Of a stretch of 64,000 nucleotides of DNA, positions 9,655-18,899 are shown piece by piece (the first letter of the stretch is position 1; every line of letters starts with the position of its first letter). A program made the translations under genes and the position numbers. Origin of the DNA: Psychrobacter cibarius (GTDB lineage: Bacteria; Pseudomonadota; Gammaproteobacteria; Pseudomonadales; Moraxellaceae); the NCBI GenBank assembly GCA_030686115.1, contig CP131612.1, positions 496,001-560,000 of the forward strand. Direction: 5' to 3'. The notes below the pieces were generated by a model. That model had not been told where the DNA came from. It did not search any database and worked only from the letters and a program-made list of their open reading frames with translations.

Positions 9655-9686
9655 AAGTTAATAAGTAAAATAGATTGAACAAATAA

Positions 9687-9723
9687 AAACGGACGATTCA
9701 GCATAAAGTTGAATCGTCCGTTT
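9687..9723. terminator. Bidirectional terminator between the exporter gene and smpB
   Basis: AAACGGACGATTCA and TGAATCGTCCGTTT form a perfect 14-bp stem over a 9-base loop, followed by T7 on the plus strand. The two genes converge on it. Confidence 0.9.
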
Positions 9724-9758
9724 TTTTAAGATTAACACCAATCTGTTGAAAGATGGCT

Positions 9759-10235
9759 TTAATCTAAATCCTTCTTAAAGCCACGCTGCTTATCACGTTC
9801 CCAATCACGGTCCTTAAGCGTTTTGCGTTTGTCGTGCTGTTTTTTACCCAGTGCCAAGCCAATTTGACATTTCACCAACGAGTTTTTCCAATAGCAGGAT
9901 AATGGCACGCAGGCATAGCCTTTTTGGTTGACTGCACCCATTAACTTTTCGATTTCGCGGCGATTGAGCAGCAGTTTACGGGTACGGATACTATCAGGAC
10001 TGACATGCGTCGAGCTGGATAGCAGCGGCTGAATATGGGCGCCAAATAGGAAGGCCTCATTATTACGGAAGATAATATAAGCTTCGGTGATGGTCATTTT
10101 ACCCGCGCGAATGGCTTTGACTTCCCAACCTTGTAACGACAATCCTGCCTCAAACGTTTCTTCAATAAAATACTCGTGTCGAGCTTTTTTATTGGCACAA
10201 ATTTGATTCTCTGGTTTTTTTGATTTTTTTGACAT
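9759..10235 (-). CDS. smpB: SsrA-binding protein
   Basis: 158 residues, full family length. SmpB binds tmRNA and delivers it to stalled ribosomes for trans-translation. Family landmarks are present: [47 protein letters not shown], and the lysine/arginine-rich tail [22 protein letters not shown] that enters the decoding centre. The tmRNA gene itself is not in the window. The gene is monocistronic and divergent from coaD. Confidence 0.97.
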   Translation of the reverse strand: MSKKSKKPENQICANKKARHEYFIEETFEAGLSLQGWEVKAIRAGKMTITEAYIIFRNNEAFLFGAHIQPLLSSSTHVSPDSIRTRKLLLNRREIEKLMGAVNQKGYACVPLSCYWKNSLVKCQIGLALGKKQHDKRKTLKDRDWERDKQRGFKKDLD

Positions 10236-11109
<874 letters not shown>

Positions 11110-11180
11110 TATTTAGTTAAACACTTACTAAGCTAAGCTTTAATGATGGGCTGGTGGTTTAATATTAAGCGTAATCGTAA

Positions 11181-11480
<300 letters not shown>

Positions 11481-11483
11481 AAT

Positions 11484-12797
11484 ATGACAACATCACTCTC
11501 ATCTACGAAATCAACGAACGACTTTGACCAGCAACATCTCTGGCATCCGTACGCCAGCTTGCCGCCGACTTATCCTAATATTGTGATTGATCACGCTGAT
11601 GGTATTTATATCGTTACTGAAGACGGCACGCGCTTGATTGATGGGATGTCATCGTGGTGGGCGAGCGTCCATGGCTATAATCATCCCAAACTAAACGCGG
11701 CAATTATTGAGCAGTTGGGTAAAATGGCGCATGTCATGTTTGGTGGTTTGACCCATCAACCCGCAATAGATTTGGGCAAAAAACTGCTGTCAATTGTGCC
11801 TGCTGGACTGGATGCCATATTTTATGCCGATAGCGGCAGCATTGCGGTAGAAGTAGCATTAAAAATGGCATTGCAATATCAAATTGCTGCTAAGCGTCCG
11901 CAAAAGTGCCAATTTGCCTCGACCCATTCTGGCTATTATGGTGATACGTGGCATGCGATGAGTGTCTGCGACCCTATCAATGGCATGCACAGCTTGTATG
12001 GTAAACAGTTACCGATGCAGCATTTTGTGCCAGCTCCGCCAATGGGCTTTGAGCGTGATATTAGCCAGTCTGAATATGATGAATTAACGGATTTCTTTGA
12101 TAAAAATAGCCATCAGCTCGCCGGTTTTATTATCGAGCCGATTATTCAAGGCGCAGGCGGGATGCGCTTTTATAGTCCTCAGTATTTGCAGCTGCTTCGC
12201 AAATTGTGTGATAAATACAAAGTAGTACTAATTGCCGATGAAATCGCGACTGGTTTTGGGCGTAGTGGCAAATTATTCGCTTGTGAGCATGCGAGTATCA
12301 GCCCTGATATCATGACGATTGGCAAGGCATTAACTGGCGGTTATATGACATTTGCCGCAACATTGTGTACTCGAGAAATTGCCGATACCATTAGCCAAAG
12401 TGATTATCCGGCACTGATGCACGGTCCGACCTTTATGGGCAATCCGCTGGCTTGTGCCGTCGCTTGTGCCTCAATTGATTTAATACTGTCCTATGATATT
12501 GAAGCGCGTACAGCAAATATCCGAACAATAATGGAACAACAACTTGCTGTAGCAGCAAAGCTAGACGGTGTTAAGGAAGTACGCTGTCTGGGCGCAGTTG
12601 TCGTCATTGAGCTAAATGAAGCGGTTGATATGCCGACCTTTCAAACCTTGCTGATTGAAAACAGTATTTGGGTCAGACCGTTTGGTAAATTGGTGTATAT
12701 CATGCCGCCTTATGTGATTACAGATGACGAACTTGCTACCCTTTGCCAAGCATTGTTAAAAGTAGTCAGTATTTATTTAACGCAAGAAGGTCAATAA
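11484..12797 (+). CDS. bioA: Adenosylmethionine-8-amino-7-oxononanoate aminotransferase
   Basis: 437 residues, a PLP-dependent class III aminotransferase that makes 7,8-diaminononanoate in biotin synthesis. Landmarks: the HLWHPYAS start typical of BioA, DGMSSWWASVHGYNHP, SGSIAVEVALKMA, the aspartate in ADEIATGFGRSG that contacts the PLP ring, and the Schiff-base lysine in IGKALTGGYMTFAATL. Start chosen at the ATG 3 bases after the ferredoxin stop. It overlaps bioD by one base (TAATG), which suggests translational coupling. bioB, bioF and bioC are not adjacent. Confidence 0.96.
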   Translation: MTTSLSSTKSTNDFDQQHLWHPYASLPPTYPNIVIDHADGIYIVTEDGTRLIDGMSSWWASVHGYNHPKLNAAIIEQLGKMAHVMFGGLTHQPAIDLGKKLLSIVPAGLDAIFYADSGSIAVEVALKMALQYQIAAKRPQKCQFASTHSGYYGDTWHAMSVCDPINGMHSLYGKQLPMQHFVPAPPMGFERDISQSEYDELTDFFDKNSHQLAGFIIEPIIQGAGGMRFYSPQYLQLLRKLCDKYKVVLIADEIATGFGRSGKLFACEHASISPDIMTIGKALTGGYMTFAATLCTREIADTISQSDYPALMHGPTFMGNPLACAVACASIDLILSYDIEARTANIRTIMEQQLAVAAKLDGVKEVRCLGAVVVIELNEAVDMPTFQTLLIENSIWVRPFGKLVYIMPPYVITDDELATLCQALLKVVSIYLTQEGQ

Positions 12798-13516
12798 TGA
12801 GCGTTCTCTTTATCTCCGGTATCGATACTGACATCGGCAAAACTTATGCGACGGGTATGATTGCCAAAGCGCTGATGCAGCAAGGTATTAATGTTATTAC
12901 CCAAAAGCTTGTGCAAACTGGTGTCGCAATAAATCTAGATAGTGGCGAGATAGGAATTGCTGATGATATTATTATCCATCGTCAGCTGATGAACCTTCCG
13001 TTGCAACCTTGCGACCTCAATTTCACCACTTGTCCATATCGTTATGAGAAGCCTGCGTCACCGCATTTATCTGCCAAGCTTGCAGGGCAAACTCTTAATC
13101 CTGAATTGATTACTAAAGCGACGCAGCAATTGCAACAAAGCTACGATGTGGTGCTCTTAGAAGGTGCTGGTGGATTGCTCGTGCCAATAACGGAGCAGTT
13201 ATTAATTTTAGATTATATTGCTGCTCAAGGCTATCCGATTATTTTGGTTACTTCTGGTCGTTTGGGTAGCATCAATCATACATTACTAAGTCTAGAAGCA
13301 ATAAAAGCACGTGGGTTATCGGTACATAGTATCATTTATAATCATATCCATGACGATGCTGCTCAGACGGATGTTGAGATTGCAAATAGCACAATTGATT
13401 TTCTACAAAACTATCTAGCACAGCATTATCCAATTGTGCATTGGTTAGCCTTATCTGTACAAGAGCATGATGGCAGTGGCAATATGGATTTTATACTCCC
13501 TAAAAACTTTGTATAA
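12797..13516 (+). CDS. bioD: Dethiobiotin synthetase
   Basis: 239 residues. Closes the ureido ring of dethiobiotin from diaminononanoate, CO2 and ATP. The P-loop is SGIDTDIGKTYATG at the N-terminus, followed by the substrate region QKLVQTG, then CPYRYEKPASPHLSA and LLEGAGGLLVPIT. The start at 12797 overlaps the last base of bioA; a longer frame from 12743 would read through bioA. The chain ends after the SVQEHDGSG region, within the usual size range. The next downstream feature is the RNase P RNA promoter. Confidence 0.95.
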   Translation: MSVLFISGIDTDIGKTYATGMIAKALMQQGINVITQKLVQTGVAINLDSGEIGIADDIIIHRQLMNLPLQPCDLNFTTCPYRYEKPASPHLSAKLAGQTLNPELITKATQQLQQSYDVVLLEGAGGLLVPITEQLLILDYIAAQGYPIILVTSGRLGSINHTLLSLEAIKARGLSVHSIIYNHIHDDAAQTDVEIANSTIDFLQNYLAQHYPIVHWLALSVQEHDGSGNMDFILPKNFV

Positions 13517-13545
13517 ATCAGTGCTAAAAATAAGACAAAAAAACT

Positions 13546-13575
13546 TTCCGAAAGCCTCATTAATTTTGCTATACT
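13546..13575 (+). promoter_or_regulatory. Promoter of the RNase P RNA gene
   Basis: TATACT at 13570-13575 is a good -10 box 8 bases before the RNA; a weak -35 (TTCCGA) lies 18 bases upstream of it. Confidence 0.65.
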
Positions 13576-13582
13576 AGCGCGC

Positions 13583-13963
<381 letters not shown>

Positions 13964-14041
13964 CTTTTTTATTGTTCGTGATAAAAATGCAGCTAATTTG
14001 AATAAATTTCATATTTTCTGCAAAAAATGCCCTTCTAGGGG

Positions 14042-14070
14042 TTGACGACAGTCAACAGCTTGGGTAAAAT
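14042..14070 (+). promoter_or_regulatory. Promoter of tRNA-Met
   Basis: TTGACG (-35, 14042-14047) and TAAAAT (-10, 14065-14070) are separated by 17 bases, 14 bases before the tRNA. It is among the strongest sigma-70-type matches noted in the window. Confidence 0.85.
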
Positions 14071-14084
14071 GTGCATCCTAAAAT

Positions 14085-14161
14085 GGCGATGTAGCTCAGC
14101 TGGTTAGAGCGCATGACTCATAATCGTGAGGTCAAGAGTTCAAGTCTCTTCATCGCCACCA
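14085..14161 (+). tRNA. tRNA-Met (CAT), elongator
   Basis: 77 bases including an encoded CCA. The acceptor stem GGCGATG pairs with CATCGCC; the D arm GCTC...GAGC is intact. The anticodon loop is CTCATAA within a 5-bp stem (one G-T pair), and the T loop is TTCAAGT. The sequence matches elongator rather than initiator tRNA, since the first base pair G-C of the acceptor is formed. Confidence 0.96.
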
Positions 14162-14191
14162 TTTTTAGCAAGACCTGTAATATTAAAAATG

Positions 14192-14219
14192 CCAATCATT
14201 ATTTGATTGGTTTTTTTTT
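14192..14219 (+). terminator. Terminator of tRNA-Met
   Basis: CCAATCA pairs with TGATTGG over a 5-base loop, followed by a run of nine T. Confidence 0.9.
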
Positions 14220-14367
14220 GCCTGAAATAAATTATTTAAGAATATGGTGAATGGCTCAAGCCGCACCATAAAACATTATAATTACCTACTGATTTCTTGC
14301 TAAATCATAGCTTTATCTGTTTAGGTACAGATTAATTGTTGTAACTTATGTCCCGCTTACTTATCAT

Positions 14368-14389
14368 AGGGGCTGTTTTCGGTAAAGTC
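14368..14389 (+). promoter_or_regulatory. Element shared by kpsM and kpsS upstream regions, copy 1
   Basis: AGGGGCTG then TTTTCGGTAAAGTC lies 10 bases before the kpsM ATG and is nearly identical to 21531-21551 before kpsS. The last part, TAAAGT, fits a -10 box, so it may be a promoter core or a leader element. No clear Shine-Dalgarno lies between it and the ATG. Confidence 0.5.
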
Positions 14390-14399
14390 CTGTAACGCC

Positions 14400-15212
14400 A
14401 TGTCTGTACAACTACCTCCTTATCGTCCTATTAAGCACCGCAGTGGTCTAAAAGTCATGGGTGCCGCATTTCATGCTTTGCTGATGCGTGAGCTGCAAAC
14501 GCGCTTTGGTGGTTATCGCTTGGGCTATCTGTGGGCGCCATTAGAAATCATTTTTCAAATGCTCATATTTCTAGTGATTTTTGGCGTAATTATTGAGCGT
14601 GCACTACCAGGAATGAGCTTTCCATTGTTTTTGGTTGGTGGAATGGTTCCTTTTCGTATGTTTCAGACTATTGCGACTAGAGCACTAGGGGCTGTTGAGG
14701 CAAATCAGGGACTTTTGATGTACCGTTCAATACGGCATATTGACGTCATTATTGCCAGATCAGCTTTAGAGCTTATTATTTATTTTATAACATTTATTAT
14801 ACTGTTGGTTGGCTTGGCTTTCTTTAATGATTACGCCAGTTTGGGAAATTTGCATATTGTACTTTTTTGCTGGATAACGATGTTTATGTTCAGTTTCGGT
14901 GTCGCTCTAATCATGATGATTGTTGGTTATTATGGGGGTGAAATCACCAAGGTAATTGCGATTCTCTTTACCATATTGTATTTTGCTTCAGGCATCATTT
15001 ATCCGATTCATATTATTCCAGAGCCATATTTTAGTTATTTACTTTATAATCCTTTTATCCATAATATTGAATTGATAAGACACGCTTTAGCGCCCAATTA
15101 TCCCACTTATCATATTGATATAACGTACTTTTTAAAGTGGACGGTTGCAGTAAATTTCTTGGGTCTGCTAATGTATAAAGCGGTAGAAAGAGACTTAATA
15201 CGTTCTAAATAA
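14400..15212 (+). CDS. kpsM: Capsular polysaccharide ABC transporter permease (KpsM/CtrC/BexB type)
   Basis: 270 residues with six hydrophobic segments, inner membrane. Works as a dimer with KpsT to export lipid-linked capsule polysaccharide. Family landmarks are LLMRELQTRFGGYRLGYLWAPLE near the N-terminus and the ABC-2 region YFASGIIYPIHIIPEPY near the C-terminus. The start lacks a good ribosome site; ATG at 14457 is an alternative but would cut conserved residues. First gene of a same-strand run kpsM-T-E-D-C-S. No polymer-specific biosynthesis gene lies on either side. Confidence 0.93.
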   Translation: MSVQLPPYRPIKHRSGLKVMGAAFHALLMRELQTRFGGYRLGYLWAPLEIIFQMLIFLVIFGVIIERALPGMSFPLFLVGGMVPFRMFQTIATRALGAVEANQGLLMYRSIRHIDVIIARSALELIIYFITFIILLVGLAFFNDYASLGNLHIVLFCWITMFMFSFGVALIMMIVGYYGGEITKVIAILFTILYFASGIIYPIHIIPEPYFSYLLYNPFIHNIELIRHALAPNYPTYHIDITYFLKWTVAVNFLGLLMYKAVERDLIRSK

Positions 15213-15226
15213 CGACAGGTAAGTGA

Positions 15227-15898
15227 ATGATTGAAATTAGAAATGTTTCTAAGTCCTTTATGACCAAGCAGGGTCGGCATTACCTATTTAAAGATTTGAA
15301 TCTGACCATTGGTGATAAAAAAAGTGTGGGTTTACTCGGTCGTAACGGGGCGGGTAAATCGACTTTGCTGCGTATTATTTGCGGACTAGATAAGCCTGAT
15401 CACGGAGAGATTATTACCGACTCGACGATTTCTTGGCCAGTAGGGGTAGCCGGCGGTTTCCAAGGTAGTTTGACGGGTCGTCAAAACGTCCGCTTTGTTT
15501 GCCGTCTTTATTCAAGCGGTCCCTATATTGACGAAAAAATTCGTTTTGTGGAAGAATTTGCAGATATCGGAAACTATTTCGATATGCCGGTAAAAAGTTA
15601 TTCATCAGGGATGAAAGCGCGCTTAACATTTGGCTTAAGCTTGGCCTTCGATTTTGATTATTATATGCTTGATGAAGCAGGCGCTGTGGGTGATGCGGCT
15701 TTTCGTAAGCGTAGTGAAGAGATATTGGCCGCGCGCCGTGAACAAGCAGGGTTTTTAATCGTATCGCATAACATCGGTGATATTAAGCGTAATTGTGATA
15801 TTGGTATTGTGCTAATGGATCAAACAGCACACGTCTTTGAAGACACAACAGAAGCGATTGAGGTATATGAAGAGCATGTCCACAAAGCGAAAAAATAA
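15227..15898 (+). CDS. kpsT: Capsular polysaccharide ABC transporter ATPase (KpsT/CtrD/BexA type)
   Basis: 223 residues, the ATP-binding subunit on the cytoplasmic face. Walker A is GRNGAGKST, the signature is YSSGMKARL, Walker B and following are YYMLDEAGAVGDAAF, and the switch histidine is in IVSHNIGD. Short length without an extra C-terminal sugar-binding domain fits the KpsT branch rather than the Wzt O-antigen branch. The gene lies 14 bases after kpsM and overlaps the next gene by 23 bases from its chosen start, so the three export genes appear translationally linked. Confidence 0.95.
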   Translation: MIEIRNVSKSFMTKQGRHYLFKDLNLTIGDKKSVGLLGRNGAGKSTLLRIICGLDKPDHGEIITDSTISWPVGVAGGFQGSLTGRQNVRFVCRLYSSGPYIDEKIRFVEEFADIGNYFDMPVKSYSSGMKARLTFGLSLAFDFDYYMLDEAGAVGDAAFRKRSEEILAARREQAGFLIVSHNIGDIKRNCDIGIVLMDQTAHVFEDTTEAIEVYEEHVHKAKK

Positions 15899-16982
15899 GA
15901 TAATTGACTTCTCGCTGTTTATTGGCTTGGTGGTCCTCCCTTGGGTATTGGTGATATTTTATGTCATGACCATTGCTCATCCGCGGTTTATTTCGACGGC
16001 TGATGTGGTGGTCAAACAAGTCAGTGATACCAGTGTGCCTTCTGGCGGTGGACTGTCGGCCTTGTTGGGTGTGAACAGTACCAGTAAAGAAGATGCGACT
16101 TATCTGACCGAGTATATTCTATCCAATGATATGGTGAAGCGCCTTGATAATAAGTTCAAGTTCCGCGAAGCGTATCATGTCGATGGCTCAGATCCGCTTA
16201 ATGAGATTGAGCCTGATGCCACACAAGAAGAGTTACTTGAGTACTTTAAAAAACGCGTGCACATCAATCTGGACGAGCAAAGCTATGTGCTGTCAGTATC
16301 GACAGAAGCCTTTGATCCAAAGTATGCTTTTGAGCTGAATAAAACGATCCTCAATGAGTCTGAGCAGTTCGTCAACCGTATTTCACAAGAGGTGGCTCGT
16401 GATCAGTTGTTATTTGCTGAGACACAGTTAGATGAATCACAAGATCGCTTGAATGATGCCAAAGAGAAATTGTTAAACTATCAGAACGAAAATGAGATTT
16501 ACGATCCACAATCCAATGCTCAAATTGTGAATCAGGTGATTGGTAGTTTGCAAGCGCAATTAAGTTCATTACGTACTGAAGAGCGTCAATTACTCAGCTA
16601 TCTGAACCCAGACGCACCGCAAGTAGTGTCACTAAGAAGCCAGATCAAAGCAGTCGAAGAGCAAATTCTTCAAGAGCAAACCAAACTGACCTCGCCAAAT
16701 ACTACTAAACTAAATCGACAAGCAGTACAGTTTGAAACCATCAAAGCTGATGTCGATTTCGCCACTGAGCTATATAAGCTTTCTTTATCTTCGCTTGAAA
16801 AGTCACGTTTAGAAGCTTTTAAAAAGATGAAGAATTTGATTGTTATCTCAACACCATATCAGGCTGAAGAAGCAACTTATCCACGCCGCGCCTATATTAT
16901 TTGGACGTCGCTAGCATTACTTTTGATGCTTTATGGATTTGTGCGCCTAGTAATGGCAGTTGTTCGTGATCATCGTAGCTAG
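15876..16982 (+). CDS. kpsE: Capsule export inner-membrane/periplasmic protein (KpsE/CtrB/BexC type)
   Basis: 368 residues from ATG at 15876 inside the end of kpsT; in-frame ATGs at 15837 and 15867 are possible. It has one N-terminal membrane segment (SLFIGLVVLPWVLVIFYVM), a long periplasmic region with coiled coils (about residues 160-290, QLDESQDRLNDAKEKL), and a C-terminal membrane segment (TSLALLLMLYGFVRLVM). This is the polysaccharide co-polymerase class 3 architecture, which links the ABC transporter to the outer-membrane channel. It is followed 55 bases later by kpsD. Confidence 0.92.
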   Translation: MSTKRKNKIIDFSLFIGLVVLPWVLVIFYVMTIAHPRFISTADVVVKQVSDTSVPSGGGLSALLGVNSTSKEDATYLTEYILSNDMVKRLDNKFKFREAYHVDGSDPLNEIEPDATQEELLEYFKKRVHINLDEQSYVLSVSTEAFDPKYAFELNKTILNESEQFVNRISQEVARDQLLFAETQLDESQDRLNDAKEKLLNYQNENEIYDPQSNAQIVNQVIGSLQAQLSSLRTEERQLLSYLNPDAPQVVSLRSQIKAVEEQILQEQTKLTSPNTTKLNRQAVQFETIKADVDFATELYKLSLSSLEKSRLEAFKKMKNLIVISTPYQAEEATYPRRAYIIWTSLALLLMLYGFVRLVMAVVRDHRS

Positions 16983-17037
16983 TTTTAACACACCAGATAT
17001 CAGTAATGATCGATAGATCAGCAAAGGAATACCACTC

Positions 17038-18819
17038 ATGAATATGAAACCACGTCCTATTGTGACCGTGATAAAAGTGTTAAGTTTGGCCATGGCAGCC
17101 AGCAGTGTATCAGCACTAGCAGCAGGCAGTTATGCTGATCAAATCTCAGGATCTAGCTTTGGCACCAGCAATAACAGCATGAGTCAAGACCAAAACAGCA
17201 ATAACATCAATGTCTCAACACAGGCATTTGCAGGTGGTGTATCAGGACAGGCGACCGCGCAAGAAGCGGTTAATGCCTCAAGCTTGCCAAGTCAGTCAGT
17301 CATTAATACCACGCGCCCCTATCAAGACATCAATACGCAAGACATGATGTTCGGTGAGCAGCTGTTCCGTGGAGCATTTTCGACCACCTCTGGCTCTACC
17401 TTTAATGACAGTTACGTGATCAACCCGGGTGATAACGTCCAAGTACGGATGTGGGGCGCTTATCAATATGCGGCTACCATGACCGTCGACCCACAAGGCA
17501 ATATTTTCTTGCCAAATATTGGTCCAGTACGTGTCTCAGGTGTGCAAAATGGCAGTCTGCAAAATGTGGTAAAAAGTGCTGTCAGTCGTATTTATCGCTC
17601 GAACGTTGGCGTTTATGCCTCATTAGAGCAAGCACAGCCAGTAAAAGTATTTGTAACAGGTTTCGTTAAACAACCTGGTTATTACGGCGGTTTAGCAGCA
17701 GATTCCGTATTGTCTTATTTGGATAGAGCGGGCGGTGTTGATCCGACTCGTGGTAGTTATATTGATATTCAAATCAAACGTAATGGGCAAATGCTACAGC
17801 AAGTCAACCTGTATGATTTTTTACTAGCGGGTAAATTACAAGCATTCTCTTTTCGTGATGGCGATGTGATTACGGTCGCGCCACAGAAAAAAACCTTTGA
17901 AGTAGGCGGTCAAGTCCAAAACGAATATACCTTTGAATTTGATGTGAACGATCTGACCATTGGTGATGTATTGCAAGTGGCCAATCCAGCAGCGAATGCC
18001 ACCAACGTTAGTATCACTCGCAGTGCAGGACGTGCACAGACGGCGGAATATTACTCGTTGGCAGAAGCTCAAAACGTGCCTGTTTATAATGGTGATCAGA
18101 TGGTAGTTACCTCCGATCGTTATGCGGGCACAATCGCGGTGCAAGTAAAAGGTGCGCATACAGGTAATGGTGCCATGGTTGTACCATATGGTGCTCGCTT
18201 AAAGGACATCGTGCCACAGCTACAGCCAAGCCCACTCGCTAAATTGACTCATTTGACCATTTATCGTGAGTCTGTTGCTGAACAACAAAAACGCATGATT
18301 AATGAGTCGCTCGATCGTCTAGAAGAGCTGACGCTTGCCACGCAGTCAACTACTCGTGAAGAAGCTGCACTGCGTCAAGACGATGCAGCTTTGGTTAAGC
18401 AGTTTGTTGCCAAAGCGCGTAATGTTAAAACGACGGGTCAAATTGTTGTCGTCCCGAATTCGTGGCAGGATATTATCTTACAGCAAGGTGATATCATTGA
18501 GATACCTGCGCAAACTTCAGTCATTACCGTTAATGGTCAAGTACGAGCACAAGGCGCGCTGACCTTTAACCCGGATTATACCGTTGGTGATTATGTTGCC
18601 AATTCGGGTGGTTTCTCTGACAACGCTGACGTTAAAGAAATTTTGGTTATTCATCAAAATGGCGCCAGTGAGGTGGTCAATACCGCTTACCGTATCCAGC
18701 AAGGCGATGAGATTATGGTATTACCAAAAGTCAAAACCAAGCGCGTAGAAATTGCTCGCGGCTTATCGCAAATTGTTTATCAGTTGGCCATTGCTGCTAA
18801 AGTGGTTCTCGATTTATAA
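17038..18819 (+). CDS. kpsD: Capsule polysaccharide outer-membrane export protein (KpsD type)
   Basis: 593 residues. The signal peptide VLSLAMAASSVSALAAGSY has no lipobox, as in E. coli KpsD and unlike CtrA/Wza lipoproteins. After a Ser/Asn/Gln-rich stretch, the polysaccharide export domain begins at YVINPGDNVQVRMWG and DPQGNIFLPNIGPVRVSG. Several SLBB-like units follow: VKVFVTGFVKQPGYYGG with YLDRAGGVDPTRGSY, FEVGGQVQNEYTFEF, and ITVNGQVRAQGALTFNP with YVANSGGFSDNADV. It should form the periplasm-spanning channel with KpsE. A GGAAT-type ribosome site lies upstream. Confidence 0.93.
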   Translation: MNMKPRPIVTVIKVLSLAMAASSVSALAAGSYADQISGSSFGTSNNSMSQDQNSNNINVSTQAFAGGVSGQATAQEAVNASSLPSQSVINTTRPYQDINTQDMMFGEQLFRGAFSTTSGSTFNDSYVINPGDNVQVRMWGAYQYAATMTVDPQGNIFLPNIGPVRVSGVQNGSLQNVVKSAVSRIYRSNVGVYASLEQAQPVKVFVTGFVKQPGYYGGLAADSVLSYLDRAGGVDPTRGSYIDIQIKRNGQMLQQVNLYDFLLAGKLQAFSFRDGDVITVAPQKKTFEVGGQVQNEYTFEFDVNDLTIGDVLQVANPAANATNVSITRSAGRAQTAEYYSLAEAQNVPVYNGDQMVVTSDRYAGTIAVQVKGAHTGNGAMVVPYGARLKDIVPQLQPSPLAKLTHLTIYRESVAEQQKRMINESLDRLEELTLATQSTTREEAALRQDDAALVKQFVAKARNVKTTGQIVVVPNSWQDIILQQGDIIEIPAQTSVITVNGQVRAQGALTFNPDYTVGDYVANSGGFSDNADVKEILVIHQNGASEVVNTAYRIQQGDEIMVLPKVKTKRVEIARGLSQIVYQLAIAAKVVLDL

Positions 18820-18899
18820 CCATTATTGAAAAGTTGTATAACAAGAGAACAAGTCATCTGCATAGATAGATGCAAAAGTAATGAATAAGGGTGTTAAAA

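Noticed and set aside
14368..14389. Literal JUMPstart/ops element before kpsM
   Set aside because: The known ops core GGCGGTAGCGT is not present; only a loose likeness, so it was reported as an unnamed shared element.
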